A stretch of 64,000 bases of DNA from Perognathus longimembris pacificus (lineage: Eukaryota; Chordata; Mammalia; Rodentia; Heteromyidae). The stretch's first letter is position 1. Each line of letters starts with the position of its first letter. Positions 25,811-38,185 of this stretch are shown piece by piece. The position numbers and the translations under genes were made by a program. The notes beneath the pieces were generated by a model. That model was not told where the DNA came from. It was given only the letters and a program-made list of their open reading frames with translations, and did no database searches. The stretch spans positions 13,537,606-13,601,605 of the forward strand of contig NC_063181.1 of NCBI RefSeq assembly GCF_023159225.1. Direction: 5' to 3'.

Positions 25811-27193
25811 GGCTCTGTCTGCTTTTTTTTTTTTTAAGTTTTTATTATCAAACTGATGTACAGAGAGGTTACAGTTTCATACGTTAGGCATTGGATACAT
25901 TTCTTGTACTGTTTGTTACCTTGTCCCTCATACCCCCTTCCCCCCTCCCCCTTCCCCTTTCCCCCCTGAGGTGTTCAGTTCACTTACACCAAACTGTTTT
26001 GCAAGTATTGCTTTTGTAGTTGTTTCTCTTTTTTTACACTGTGTCTCTCAATTTTGGTATTACCTTTCAATTTCCTAGTTCTAATACCAGTATACACGGT
26101 TTCCAATATACTCAGATAAGATTACAGAGATAGTGTAGATGCAATCACAGGAAGGTGATACAAGAACATCATCAATAGTAGAAGCTACAGATACACATGG
26201 GACGTTGAAAGTAGTTACAACTGTGATATAACAATCATTTCCATAACATGGAGTTCATTTCACTTAGCATCATCTTATGTGTTCATAAGGGTATAGCTAT
26301 TGGGCTGTTGTGATCCTCTGCTGTGACTTGCCTAAACCTGTGCTAATTATTCCCAATAAGGGAGACCATAGAGTCCATGTTTCTTTGGGTCAGGCTCACT
26401 TCACTTAGTATAATTTTTTCCAAGTCCTTCCATTTCCTTACAAATGGAGCAATGTCATTCTTTCTGATAGAGGCATAAAATTCCATTGTGTATATGTACC
26501 ACATTTTCCTGATCCATTCATCTACTGAGGGGCATCTGGGTTGGTTCCAGATTCTCGCTATGACAAATTGCGCTGCAATGAACATTGTTGTGCTGGTGGC
26601 TTTACTGTGATTTTGTTTGTGGTTTCTTGGATAAATACCCAAAAGTGGGGTTGCTGGGTCATAGGGGAGTTCTACATTTAGCCTTCTGAGGAATCTCCAT
26701 ACTGCTTACCAGAGTGGCTGAACCAGTTTACATTCCCACCAACAATGAAGTAGGGTTCCCTTTTGGCCACATCCCTTCCAACAATTGTTATTGTTAGTTT
26801 TCTTGATATATGACATTCTTACTAGGGTGAGATGGAATATCATGTTGTTTTGATTTGCATTTCTTTTATGGCCAGTGATGTAGAGCACTTTTTCATATGT
26901 CTCTTGGCCATTCTCATTTCCTCATCAGAGAAGTCTCTTTGTAAGTCTTTAGCCCACTTGATGAGGGGGCTATTGGTTCTTTGCGGTTTTGTTTTGGAGG
27001 AAGGTAATTTTTTTAGTTCTGCATATATTGTAGATATGAGGCCTTTGTCCGTTGAATGGCCGGTAAAGATCTTCTCCCAGTCTGTGGGCTTTCTGTTTAT
27101 CTTGCGAGCTATGTCCTTTGCCGTGCAGAAGCTCTGCAGTTTGATGCAGTCCCATTTGTCCAACCTTTCTTTGATTTGGCTCTGTCTGCTTTT
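25811..27193 (-). mobile_element. 5'-truncated L1 with 16-bp TSD
   Basis: The insertion is flanked by GGCTCTGTCTGCTTTT at 25811-25826 and 27178-27193. Read on the minus strand it starts inside ORF2 at about 27177, runs to the end of ORF2 near 26343, then a 3' UTR of about 500 bp with the usual G-rich polypurine tract (C-rich on plus, 25932-25967), and ends in a short A tail. At about 1.35 kb it is strongly 5'-truncated, the usual outcome of L1 target-primed reverse transcription. Confidence 0.95.
26343..27177 (-). pseudogene. L1 ORF2 C-terminal pseudogene
   Basis: This is the C-terminal part of the L1 ORF2 protein (endonuclease/reverse transcriptase), downstream of the catalytic domains. Recognisable segments in order are [40 protein letters not shown] and [20 protein letters not shown], then the cysteine-containing HCWWECKLVQPLW, and the terminal MWYIYTMEFYASIRKNDIAP followed by FVRKWKDLEKIILSEVS. 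One frameshift separates the first block (27163-26840) from the second (26888-26706). A TAA interrupts the second and third blocks near 26706 where related L1s normally read through. No endonuclease or reverse transcriptase active site is present because of 5' truncation. It cannot make a functional protein. Confidence 0.93.
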
Positions 27194-28789
27194 AAAGAGC
27201 AGTAATAAAAATTAACTATTCTCAACTCAAAGGCTGAAAACCAGAAATCAATGCACAGAATATAAAAAGACTACAAAAAATTTACAGCCAAAAAAACTCT
27301 ACTATTATTCAAATTAATGTATGAAAATAAAGATCATCAACCAGATTTAAAGTAAGTGTACCTACTCCAGTCAGAAGATGTAATAATAAAGAAAAGCAAT
27401 AAAATTCACTAAGGACTAAAGAGTGATGGAAAGGAAATACATATGTGTATATGCGTGTGCATTTGCCTCTGTGTGTGTGTGATCTAAATAGCCTAGTAAC
27501 TGTATAAAATAATGACTCATGAAGCTTAAATTACACACACACACACACACACAACTTATGCTATTGTATGACTCAAAACTTACTCCTGTGCATATAGTTA
27601 AGTATGTGTATTCATTACACACATACATACACACACACACATTCCTAAGACCTGAAGAAAATACATTACAATTCTATTTTAATTGCTAGTATCACAAGAC
27701 TGCTGTGAATGTAGCTCAAAGATCCACTCCATTTATAGTCAAACGTGGAAAATCACAAATGATCCATGCTTCCCCTTTCAAAAAGAGAGCAAGTCAGAGA
27801 AATTGCAAAAGCATTTATATTTGGAAACCCAGGATGGTGTAAAGAATTTAATGAAACCTGAACCCATTAAATTCCAGATAAGAGCCAATTATTCCTGGAA
27901 AAGAATGACTCTTGGCAACCCTGTACCCCGGCGCCATCCTGATCGAAAGAGGAAAACCAGAAGAAAGAAGAGAGAATCAAAATGTGCAATACAAGTTCCT
28001 GACATCTGCTGGCTGCTGGGACATACCAGAGAGCCCCAGTCACAAAGCACAGCCTCAGTAGCCTGCCAACCCCCTCTCAGGCACTTTGCTGGATATCCAG
28101 GAGTCTTGTGAGAAAGGCTGAGTGTCAGTCAGAAAGGAGGAAAGAGACTTACCCTCATACAACATGTAAAAGGTACCAGCTCTGAGGCATCAGACCGGGC
28201 GCCTCATGAGAGTTCCCATCCCTTGCGGTACCCAGGGCCCTCGTGGAGCCTTGGGAGTGTAGAACATGCCCCAAGGAAATAAAAGACGCACGAGGCTTTC
28301 AAGGGGAGCAAAGGAGCAAGCAACTCAAGCCTGTGGGCAGAAACACGGGAAGGAAGGGACTGTCTCATATCAAGGAATTCGGAGGGACCTGTTAACAAAA
28401 GCAGGATACTTCCCAATGGCAAAAGACTTGCCATGAGGCAAGACTATAAAGAATATTTTACGCTGGAAATGCAATGATTTCCCAGAATTCAGTTGTCTCA
28501 TTCTTAAAACGTTTGAAATCATTGGAGACAACTTACTTTGAACAAGATAGAGACCCAGCCTAAACAGGAATTACATAAACTATAGAGGACCACGGATTTT
28601 ATTATTTTTTACACATAATATTTGGTAGGAAACATGCAACTTATAACTAGAAACATTGGAATATTGTCTTCAGATCCACATTGCATCCCTCATATCCTGA
28701 CTCAAGCATTTTCTCAGTGTGTGAGATCCTATTTTATTTGTACATTTATGAAGGTCTCTAAGTAATATACATTGAATGTGGTGTTCCTA
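27194..28789. other. Anonymous DNA with a moderately GC-rich patch
   Basis: Short CA/TG runs lie near 27469-27480, 27531-27552 and 27627-27641. From about 27900 to 28440 GC and CpG rise relative to the flanks. A plus-strand frame of 142 codons at 27683-28111 contains a basic cluster (RRHPDRKRKTRRKKRESK) but no domain I know. I do not call it a gene. The patch might be an unrecognised LTR or an unannotated exon. Confidence 0.4.
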
Positions 28790-28905
28790 TGGGCCTATGA
28801 TTATAGCAAGGGGGTGGTGTAAAGGAGTGAAATTGATCGAAGTAATTAATATGTATGAATGGAAACATCACAATGAAGCCCCTTGTACATGCTCATAAAA
28901 TATAT
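28790..28905 (+). mobile_element. L1 3' UTR-like fragment
   Basis: GGGGGTGGTGTAAAGGAGTG, then AAACATCACAATGAAGCCCC and TTGTACATGCTCATAAAAT resemble the 3' end of old rodent L1 subfamilies (remembered consensus). No coding part is present. Confidence 0.5.
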
Positions 28906-30044
28906 AAACTGGAGATATACAGAAGATAAAAGGGATTTGAAAGCTTAAACAAAATAGTGATTCTCACACAGTTTATCTAAAAGCTTTCTTATCAGATCTC
29001 CAAGATCATTCATAAACCCAATGTCATTATTTTTTTTACATTTCCTTTAGTGATGCTCATTTGGATTTCAAAGATGTCTCTTTCAAAGTTTCACCCTAAT
29101 TGAACATATTCATCCTAATAGAACCTAGAAACACTCACGTTTCTTATTTAATGCTGTGAAATTGGAGCGCCGAAACGTCCCTGAGAACAGCTTATGTCTA
29201 AAGAGATAGTCTCATTTATTTGGACTGTGTCGGTATTTTAAGATTGCTTACGTAGCATTTTCAACTTTAAAATTAATGTCAATGAGTCCTTCTGAACACC
29301 AGCTGCCATCCTAGTAAAATCTTAAATAGACAAATTGCTCATATTTCATATACTAGTTATTCTTGAAAAAGCTCCATCAGAGTGGCATTATGCCCTGTTT
29401 TACAAGTATACTGAATTCTTTTTTCTATTGGGGAAGAAAAGGGAAACTTGACATTCATTGCTCAAGAAATACAAATACTGGTTTCTTTGGGCCAGTCTAT
29501 TCCTTTCTTCCTAAGTATTCACATGCCAATAGCAAATCTATAAAAGGGGATTTAATATAATCCACAATTACTTTTTGATTTTTAGCATCAAGTCTTCCTT
29601 CCTGGTTTGAGCCTTACTAACTGTTTCCGGTTTGAGGCTTTCCTTTCCTGCAGTCTCTTTACTTTGTCTTTTAACTCGGCTCTCACCAGCCAGTCCGGGT
29701 TGATTGCTCTGATTCAGGCAGATACCTTTCAATGTAGGCTGAATAGAAAAGTTCATCCCTTCTGTGAAGGAGATGAGAGGTTCACAAGTCACCATAAGAT
29801 AGAAAAGCTAGTACATTACCAACCAGATGTTCTGAACTAGATGAGGAAAAATAGTACTATTGCACTTTGGTTGCTTTGCAATGGTAATTCTCAGTTGGAC
29901 AGGAACAGTTTCTCTTGGTATGGAGGGAAATGTATGTAATATGGGTGGAAAATAGAGCCTCAGTAATATTTCTCAGACAGGATTTGATTAGGGAGTGGTG
30001 AAACATAGGGGGGAGTTTGGAGGAAAGTGAAGTGAAGATAGAAT

Positions 30045-30046
<2 letters not shown>
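28906..30046. other. Anonymous intergenic DNA
   Basis: No supported gene or repeat. Frames are 77 codons or shorter, overlap on both strands and have no domain. Confidence 0.5.

Positions 30047-30088
<42 letters not shown>
30047..30088. repeat. (TG)n microsatellite
   Basis: About 21 uninterrupted TG units directly abutting the tail side of a minus-strand SINE. It may have grown from the SINE tail. Confidence 0.95.
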
Positions 30089-30091
<3 letters not shown>

Positions 30092-30294
30092 GGTGTGTGC
30101 ATTGGTACTGGGATTGAACTCAAGACTCTGGGCATAGAAAATAGCCCTCTACCTCTTGAGCCACATCTTCACTTTTGGCTTTTTGGTGGTTAATTATAAG
30201 TAAGTTTCTTGCTTGGGCTGTCTTCAAAATGCCATAACCAGTTTGAGTTTCCTGGATATCTAGGATTACAGCTGGGAGTCACTGGAGCCCAGCT
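30089..30294 (-). mobile_element. B1-ID composite SINE
   Basis: On the plus strand GATTGAACTCAAGACTCTGG and CTCTTGAGCCACATCTTCAC are the antisense ID part. GGTTAATTATAAGTAAG and GGATTACAGCTGGGAGTCAC are the antisense B1 part. It is diverged, with no clean TSD. Confidence 0.72.
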
Positions 30295-30777
30295 TAAAGA
30301 ATTCTTAATAAATATAAGTTACAGTGGGTATTTTAGAAATGGACATTTCTAGGTCTCATAATTAAATATCGCTTGATGATAGTTTCTATTCAAACATGCT
30401 CTAAGTATTACATTGACAGTAAATAAAGATTATTGAAGTTTTCAGAAAGAATATACATTTTAATTTAGCCAAATAATTTCTATTTGAATAATTTACAACT
30501 TAGTAAAGAATACATATGTGATTTTATACCAAAAGCAGTTGATCACAACTAAACAGCTAAAGGCAGAAATCTATCACACACGTGTTTGGTCTAAGCCATA
30601 AACTCTATGAATTTGATATGGTTAGATCAGGACTTATATATCTGTAATTTGACAAAGTACTTAGTGTTGCTTATTGCAATATGTATTCCCTGGCTGAGCA
30701 CCAAAGGCAGATTAGGTTGATTGTGAGCTTTTATGATTGTCACCACTCTCAGATATCCTTTACTCATTTCTTTGTAT

Positions 30778-30858
30778 TTTTTCTGGTGGTATTGGGGTTT
30801 GAACTCAGGACTTCATGACTTGTTAGGCAGGAATTTGACCAAATAGCCACTCATGCAA
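30778..30858 (-). mobile_element. ID-like SINE fragment
   Basis: TATTGGGGTTTGAACTCAGG, then CTTGTTAGGCAGGAATTTGA match an antisense tRNA-like ID monomer with its B box (GTTTGAACTC). It is a fragment. Confidence 0.6.
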
Positions 30859-31329
30859 GATAAATAATTATTATTACTATTGACCTAGTTTTGTCTTTTA
30901 ATGCGTACCTCAAACTTACCACTGAAAACAAAAAGGAGAAATAAGAAAATAACAAAATGTAGACAACTATCCCTAGCTATACTTAATTTGTAGACTGAAA
31001 GGCCACTTATGAAAACAAGCAGAAAACATGAATATTCCTAGCTATGGGATATCAATGCATCATGCTTTTAAAAACAAATAATCAGCCATTCCGTTTTGTA
31101 ACTTAATATGATATATAGACATTTCTGTGAGCATATTTGGTCAAGAATCGATACAGATATTATTTGCCCTCATATTTGGATTTATGACTGAATTTACTAA
31201 CTGCATAATTTAACAGATTATCAACTAATGTAATAATAAACCTGAATTCTAACAGTTAAAACACGATCTAGATTACCATCACTGTTTTGCAAAACGTTTT
31301 TTTTCCTTTCAAAGGTTATCCTGAGATTG

Positions 31330-31402
31330 CTAGCTCTGAGGTAGAGTGCTTACCCAGCAGGCACGGGCCCCCGGTACAGTCCTTAGCACCTACAAACACA
31401 AC
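31330..31402 (+). mobile_element. ID-like SINE monomer
   Basis: GCTCTGAGGTAGAGTGCTTA, then CCCAGCAGGCACGGGCCCCC and GGTACAGTCCTTAGCACC follow the ID A-box to B-box layout. It is monomeric and diverged. Confidence 0.6.
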
Positions 31403-31797
31403 ATGGTGATCTTATTAATGAATGCTCAGTTGTTTTATTTTAAAGTTCACATTGTACAGAAGAAAATGTTTTTCCTAGATGCTACTATTTAAATTATTGA
31501 CAGCTTTGGGTAATCTATTAGTTTCAATGTATATTAATTCCCTAATAAGTTTCCAATGACTGAATCGCTGTTGTTTCCGAGCATTAGAATGAGTGAATCT
31601 GTTGGGTAATTGGTATATATTTTGTATTGTTCATCACTTATTGGATTAGACAGTTATTCCTCAGGTCCTCACACTTTACTACTTTACTTTACTTTACTGA
31701 GGTCAACAATCAGAGTTGAGGTTTTTCCTCTGACTAAAGTTATTAATGAAAAAGATTTAAGACACATCATACTCATACAAACTAATTTTATGAATAC

Positions 31798-31842
31798 CAA
31801 CTCCTTTGTACAACTACTTAAAGACAATTTAAAAGGAAAAAG

Positions 31843-31875
<33 letters not shown>

Positions 31876-31880
31876 TACAC
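31798..31880 (+). mobile_element. L1 3' end with AT/AC microsatellite
   Basis: CAACTCCTTTGTACAACTAC followed by TTAAAGACAATTTAAAAGG is the same terminal motif seen at 33.1 and 52.7 kb, interpreted as an L1 subfamily 3' end. An (AT)n then (AC)n run occupies 31843-31877. Confidence 0.5.
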
Positions 31881-32899
31881 ATATAGTACTTAAACAAAGC
31901 ATAATTAATTCATTTAGTACACCAGATATTTCCAGATTAAAGTTTATTTCTTTCATGAAAATGGCTTGCATTTGTCTCATTAGATTACAATATGGATAAT
32001 AGTAACTTCCTTTGGAGAGATTTCTGTTTTAGCCAGTTCTCATTTCTCTTCCTGTCAGCAACCTTCCTTGTGTTGTCCCTTGGGTTTTGTCTTATCATGT
32101 GAGATGAGCAATGCCAGAATCCATTACTGTCTCATAAAGAGATTTCAGAAAAGTGCATGTGGATGAGATTAATTTTTCTACTGTAGAGCTAAATCAAATG
32201 ATAAGAAGCAATAGTAAGAGATAAGAAAAAATATATTGAAAGAGCTAGCAGAGGGCAAAACTGTATCTGATGGAATATTTTGTACTCTGGGATTGTGTAA
32301 CACAATTTTATACCATTTATTTGTAGTCTTAGTAAATGTTATCAGTAGGATTCATGTTCTTCTACTAATTCTATTTTAAGAGAAGATACACTGGTAACAA
32401 CCTGCTGTGATTCTTCAAACATTTTCATCAATATACAATGGCATTGCAATTTTTCACAAATTGGGAGCACTATTGGTTGCCACACCCTATGAGGTAATAA
32501 TTTATGTAACACTAATATGAATTCATAATACCCTTAACAACTGCATTAGACATATCATGAGTTAGTATTACGAGTAATAGGTTTAAAAATATCACTCACA
32601 TAGAAACAGATAACTGCCTAAATAATACAGAAAGAAATCCGTAAACTCAACCATAGCAAGGAATGTTATGAAACTAGTGTAGGAAGGCCACCTTGCCATA
32701 GCATTGCATGACATCATCACCAACTTAGGTGACTGTAATATGCACCTGACATAACATTCACACATAGGAAGCATTCTTCTTTCCTTTTATAGCTGACATT
32801 TGAAGGAGGAAATAAATACAGTGACAAGCTAAATAAACACAAGTATTAAGTACTATAAACTCGTACAGGAGTTCTGGATAACATGAAATCATACAATAA

Positions 32900-33125
32900 A
32901 TCTCAGTACTTCCATGTGGAGTTGAGGAGAAGGGAGGATTGGGGAGAGTGCAATCATGAATCCAATGTATAGCCTATAAAATTAAGAAAAAATGAGGGAA
33001 GAAGTTTGGAGGGATTGTTGGGACTGTTGAGAGGGGTGACATCCATTAAGATGCATTGTCTTCATAGAGTGCTTTGTTAAATGGCAACTCCTTTGTACAA
33101 CTACTTAAAATCATTAAAATCCTGG
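32900..33125 (+). mobile_element. L1 3' UTR fragment
   Basis: Purine-rich sequence leads to AAATGGCAACTCCTTTGTAC and AACTACTTAAAATCATTAAA, a terminal motif shared with 31.8 and 52.7 kb. No ORF2 part is visible. Confidence 0.55.
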
Positions 33126-33429
33126 TCATAAATATAGCTTAAATGGTTTCATAATTTAAAAATTTCAATAGAATTTAACTCCTATCCTAATTCAGAGCAA
33201 CATTTGTTCTTCCAGGGGTTATTCGGATATTTATGGTATCATTTGTGGGCTATACAATGTTTTCAATACAGACAAAAGCCTTTGAGAAGCGTATTTCTGT
33301 CCTACCTTGTGGTAAATGATTTGATGGACTTACATGGCCCTGGGAAAAATGTTTTTAGTCCCTAAAGCAATACCAGGCTCAGAGTGATAAGGAAGGAACT
33401 GGACACAATGTTACTAAATAACAAAATAT

Positions 33430-33520
33430 GTGAGTTTTCAGAACAACGGATATTATTATATTACATAGGAAACTGTAACCCTCTACACATCACTTTGACA
33501 ATAAATAAATAAAATTCAAA
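33430..33520 (+). mobile_element. L1 3'-terminal fragment
   Basis: GAAACTGTAACCCTCTACAC, then ATCACTTTGACAATAAATAA match the 3' end of the L1 at 61.95-62.24 kb almost exactly. Confidence 0.65.
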
Positions 33521-33547
33521 AACACATTGACACTCTCAATAGTATTA

Positions 33548-33945
33548 TTCTTGCAGCCAGGCCAACTGGCTTAAAGTTATAGTCCTAGCTACTTGGGAGA
33601 GCAAGATAGGAGAAAATCACAGAGAGAGGCCAGCATAGGGTGAAAAATAAAATAAAAAATTGAGACTCCATGTTAACCAGGTGCTGGGTACATTGGCATG
33701 CACGTGTCACCACAACAGTGATTGGGCAGGTGTGATGGTTTGTTTCTGTCATCCACAGAGATCTGGGGAGCACAAGTAGGAAAATCTCAGCCTTGGTCTG
33801 TCTGCAGGCATAAAAGTAAAACCCTATCCTGAGCATTATCACTGGACAAAGGAGTGGAGGCATGGGTTCAAGTACAGAGTGAGTGTATAGCAAGTGTGGG
33901 GCCTTGAGTTCGATCTCCAGTAACCACTAACAATAATAAAAAAAA
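33548..33945 (+). mobile_element. B1-B1-ID composite SINE array
   Basis: Two 7SL/B1-like units (about 33552-33665 and 33728-33835) are followed by an ID-like unit (about 33840-33925, ending GGCCTTGAGTTCGATCTCCA). The last unit keeps a good B box (GAGTTCGATC). An A-rich tail with AATAAT repeats ends it. The 102-codon minus-strand frame is antisense SINE. Confidence 0.65.
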
Positions 33946-34279
33946 TCTAGTCTTCATAATTGATGCAGTAGCATCCCCTTCCACCCATCCATCATTATCT
34001 TCCTTACCCTCATCTGGTAAGGAACTCCATAATGATAGATGAACTTCCTGGGCTTCCTATGGGTAACAACATAGTTTGTAACTCTTACACGAATGGGATT
34101 AAACTCATTCTTGAGGAATAACTCCCACAACCCAGTGTGTTCCTATTCCAAACCCATTATTTGATGGTTGTCTTCCAATTCTCACAGTCCTCCCAAAGAA
34201 TTACAACACACAAAACAACAAAACAAATAAGACAGATGGATTCAGTGTTCAAGATTTTTTTTTCTTTAAATATTTTACA

Positions 34280-34476
34280 GGTACTAGGGCTTGTACTTAT
34301 GAGTCTGTTGCTCTAGTTTGACTGGCTATGTTGTCACCTGAGCCACATTTCCAGTTCTAGGTTTTTGCTAATGAATTGGGGAGAAAGTCTTGAGGATTTG
34401 TCTCCTGGGCTAGCGGTGACCAGTCTCACAGTCTCCTGAACAGCTAGGATGACAGGCATGAGCAAACATTGCTCCA
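34280..34476 (-). mobile_element. B1-ID composite SINE, diverged
   Basis: The antisense ID part (GTACTAGGGCTTGTACTTAT, then CACCTGAGCCACATTTCCAG) is followed by an antisense B1 part (TCTCCTGAACAGCTAGGATG, then ACAGGCATGAGC). Confidence 0.65.
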
Positions 34477-35766
34477 CTAGACTCAAGTTTTCTTTTACAA
34501 TAATTTCTTTTATATTAATTTCTTCAAAAAGGATAGCTTTTTTTCAGATTACTTTTCTTAGTTAAATGCATCTTTTAAGAAGGTGTTACAGTTTTGCTAT
34601 TTGTAATATTTAGATTAAAAGTTGTAGAGATGATTAAAGTGAAAATACTTTTTAAGACACTCTGAAACCTTAAAAGCAGAACATTTAAAGGAAATGTAGA
34701 AAAGAAAACATAAGTGTAAATAGAGAATTATACAAAAGGAAACATAAGTATTCCATACAGAATAGAGGAAATTTTCAGTTTTAAAAACACATAAAAATTA
34801 GAATATGATATTTACGGTAGAAAAATACTGTGCTTAGATTTCTTACTGTGAAATGGCAAAACTTTTGCTGTTATCTCTTCTGCACTTCTGTGCTGAAATC
34901 TGAATGCAATTTTTCCGTGAAAGCCATTTCAATGACCACTAGAATTAATTGCCTCATGAAGGAACATATGTCCAGATATACATGCAAAACAGAAGGTAAA
35001 GAGTTTTAAAAAGTTTAAATTGTTTCCAATTTCTAGCTCTCTGTTACTATTGAAATTAGGCACCATAATTTTAGAGCTTTCTATTTACTAAAAGAAAAGC
35101 ATGTCTTATATGATAACAGAAAAATACATTGAGTTGGAGAAATAAGAGTCAAAATCAATTTAGAGAAAGTCAAAATGTCAAATCATTAAGTATATTTCCT
35201 AAAATTTTCTGATGTTTCACAATTATTTTAGTATTCTCAGCTAGTGAGACATGTTTAAAGCTTGATAAAAGGAGGCATGCAATTTAGATGTGTTTATACT
35301 TGATCTAAACATCTCTCCAGCAGCAATTTGCAACTAAGCCCCATATTCTCTTATGTAAAATCAATACTGTGAAAAAAATTCAGTAGTTAATAAATCTTGT
35401 TCAAGTAAGACATTTAGATATTTCCAAGGTAGATAATTTCGCCACAAGAAAGCTACATTAAATCAGTTTTGTATTTCAGTCAATCAAAAGGTAAGAACTA
35501 CAATCTAAAGATGAATTAGAGAATAATACGTTGTAAACATGTCACTGGAAACATTTCTATCCTAATTTGCTTTTAAATAATCAAATTTGATCTTTAGTAA
35601 AAAGTTGTTTTAACTCGAAAGAAAATATTACTACTATAAAAGGTATTCATGTCACTCAACATACACATCTAATGCTAAACAAATAATAACAAATTTTAAT
35701 ATTAAACTTATATAGGTTAAGTACTCTTAAGTGTTTCTGAGTGTTTTCAAACATTGTCACCTTATC

Positions 35767-35770
<4 letters not shown>
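34477..35770. other. Anonymous AT-rich intergenic DNA
   Basis: No gene, RNA or recognised repeat in about 1.3 kb. Confidence 0.5.

Positions 35771-35812
<42 letters not shown>
35771..35812. repeat. (CA)n microsatellite
   Basis: Twenty-one uninterrupted CA units. The minus-strand frame across it is a Cys-Val artefact. Confidence 0.97.
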
Positions 35813-35815
<3 letters not shown>

Positions 35816-35937
35816 CAAAACAATGAGTAATGCACAGGATAGTTTACCAAGTGGTAGAATCAGGATTACTTTATTTGCATTCTTGGTGAGTAAAGTTTTG
35901 CCAATTTCTTCATCACATTAACAATCAAGTTTGAGAC

Positions 35938-36055
35938 TAGGGGGAGTAAGAATGACGACACAGGTGACACTGAGGTACAATATACACGCAATTTGACAGT
36001 TGAATTGGGACCCCTTTGTTACAACCATTTACAAACAATAAAAATAAATTAGACC
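35938..36055 (+). mobile_element. Possible L1 3' end
   Basis: CCCCTTTGTTACAACCATTT followed by ACAAACAATAAAAATAAAT is similar to L1 3' termini elsewhere in the window. A purine-rich start (AGGGGGAGTAAGAATGA) is also compatible. Weak. Confidence 0.4.
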
Positions 36056-36112
36056 ACTAAAAGTTGTAAAACAAAACAACCAACAACAACAACAAAAAAA
36101 AAAAAAAACCAA

Positions 36113-36573
36113 AGCAGGGCACTAGTAGCTCACACCTGTATTCCTAGATACTCAGGAGGTTGAGATCTGAGGATCAAGGTTCAGAGCCATCCCTGGAAGG
36201 AATGTCAATGAGATTCCTATTTCCAATTAACTACTCAAAAAAGCTGAAAGTGGGGCTGGGGATATGGCCTAGTGGCAAGAGTGCCTGCCTCATATACATG
36301 AGGCCCTGGGTTCGATTCCCCAGCACCACATATACAGAAAATGGCCAGAAGTGGCGCTGTGGCTCAAGTGGCAGAGTGCTAGCCTTGAGCAAAAAGAAGC
36401 CAGGGACAGTGCTCAGGCCCTGAGTCCAAGCCCCAGGACTGGCCAAAAAAAAAAAAAAAAAAGCTGAAAGTGGCATTGTGGCTTACATGGGAGAGCACGC
36501 CCTTTGACCAGAAAAAGCTCATGGACAGCACCCCGGTCCCGAGTTCAAGCCCAGGATCAGCAAGAAAAAAAAA
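36113..36573 (+). mobile_element. B1-ID SINE split by a nested ID dimer
   Basis: The B1-like left part runs from 36113 (CAGGGCACTAGTAGCTCACA) to about 36240. The ID-like right part resumes at about 36461 (GCTGAAAGTGGCATTGTGGC) and ends in an A tail near 36573. The two parts are contiguous once the nested insertion (36254-36456) is removed. Confidence 0.9.
36237..36473 (+). mobile_element. Dimeric ID SINE nested in a B1-ID SINE
   Basis: A full dimer with A box (TGGCCTAGTGG), B box (GGTTCGATTCC), right monomer and A tail. It is flanked by the 17-bp duplication AAAAAAGCTGAAAGTGG at 36237-36253 and 36457-36473, which is host-SINE sequence. The nesting proves that the ID dimer was mobile after the B1-ID copy was in place. 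Frames of 74-87 codons here are SINE-derived. Confidence 0.96.
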
Positions 36574-38185
36574 ATGAACCAAATCAAGGATAAAAATGCA
36601 CATTAAATTATAGCTATATGAACCAGAAGCATTTCAAATAATTGATTAAATACCTTCCTAACTGTGATAACTAGACAGCACTCAACTTTAACACTTCGTA
36701 TGGTTCTCACATAATCTGTGATATTCAATCACTATTTTGAGTTAATAGCAATTTGAACATTCCCCCAAACTTACATCAATTGTAAAAAAAAAAAAAACAC
36801 ATGTAAAACCAATAAGAAATATAATGAAAATCCATGTGCTATAATTTATGTCAATGTCAAAATCAAGAAAGAGTATTTTTATTTGTATTTCTATGATACT
36901 AATTAAGAAACTCTAAGTATATGTTTATTTGCTGGAAGACTTTATAGAAAACCCAAGTATTTGCATGTAAATCTGATTTTTCTAAATAGCCTACCTGTAA
37001 GAAAAATTTTAAAACATTAGAAACATAATGATACCAGTAAAGAACTGTTGCACTCTATTATAAAAAAAAATACTTTCAAAGACTAGAGTGGAGTACCATG
37101 TGGACTCACGTAATTTTATAAATATAGCTCAAAATTCTATGAGAAACAGCAGTACTGGTGGAAACGCTGAAGACTATTATTATAGAGTAGAAATATTTGC
37201 ACAAATAGAGTAACACACAGGATAGTAGCTAACAATCTATTGTCATGGTTTCCTGTGTTACTCTATTTCTCTTTGAATGTGAAATTGGAGAAATGTGGCC
37301 CTAAGTGTTTTCTAAGCAACATAATCTAATTAAAGGCTCTCTTATTGCAACTAGCAATGACTCTTCCTTTTACAAGTATTTTATTCATGAAACTCCCAAA
37401 AAACTACCAAATTTTACTTTACTAAATCATTTCAATTCATTATTAAAAGGCAACCCAAATCTCATTATAGCTCATATGTTTTGTATCTGAGATAGCTACT
37501 TCAAGTTAATCGTGGTAATCAAATTGTCATAGTGAATTTCAGTTTATGAAAGACCGGACAACTAAAATTTTGATAGATTTCTATTTTACTGGGCATAGTT
37601 TTGAGAGCAAATTTTCTCCTTTCCAAGACATTCATGAAGTGTCAACCAGACACAGCCATCTTTTCTTTTATTTCTTTGGGGGAGATTATCCCCAATTATC
37701 AGTTATCAATTATCAATTTGCTCTGATATTTGAGTCTAGTTTTCAGTTGCTCACCATACAACATCCCCTGAAATCATTTTGTGTGAGTGCATATGCTCCA
37801 TCAACTCCATTTGAGATAATAAATCTCCTGAAACATATTGTTGGTGACAGGTGTAAACATTTTGGAAGATTAACTTAACTGCAAAGTGTTACACACATTT
37901 ATCTTAATAAATACAGTTTATACCTCATCAGTCTTATGATGCTTATAACTTGGCTGCACATAAAAATAATCAATAGCGGGAAAACCTTCCATTCTTCAGC
38001 TCCTCTTTCTCCCAAGGGAAGATAATTGAAAGAACTGGAGAGATTTGTACTTATATCTCTGATATAGCAACTACAAGATAGTATAAAATTAAAAAATATT
38101 AAAAGTTAATAAGAAAGGAGGTTGGTAGCCTAAGCCCAGCCTAAGTAAACATTTCAAAAGACTTTATCTATAAGACAATGAAAAG
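36574..38185. other. Anonymous AT-rich intergenic DNA
   Basis: No supported gene. The 110-codon plus frame at 37546-37878 shows no domain or signal and its surroundings show no exon structure. Confidence 0.5.

Noticed and set aside
26832..27215. Plus-strand frame of 127 codons
   Set aside because: It is the antisense of L1 ORF2.
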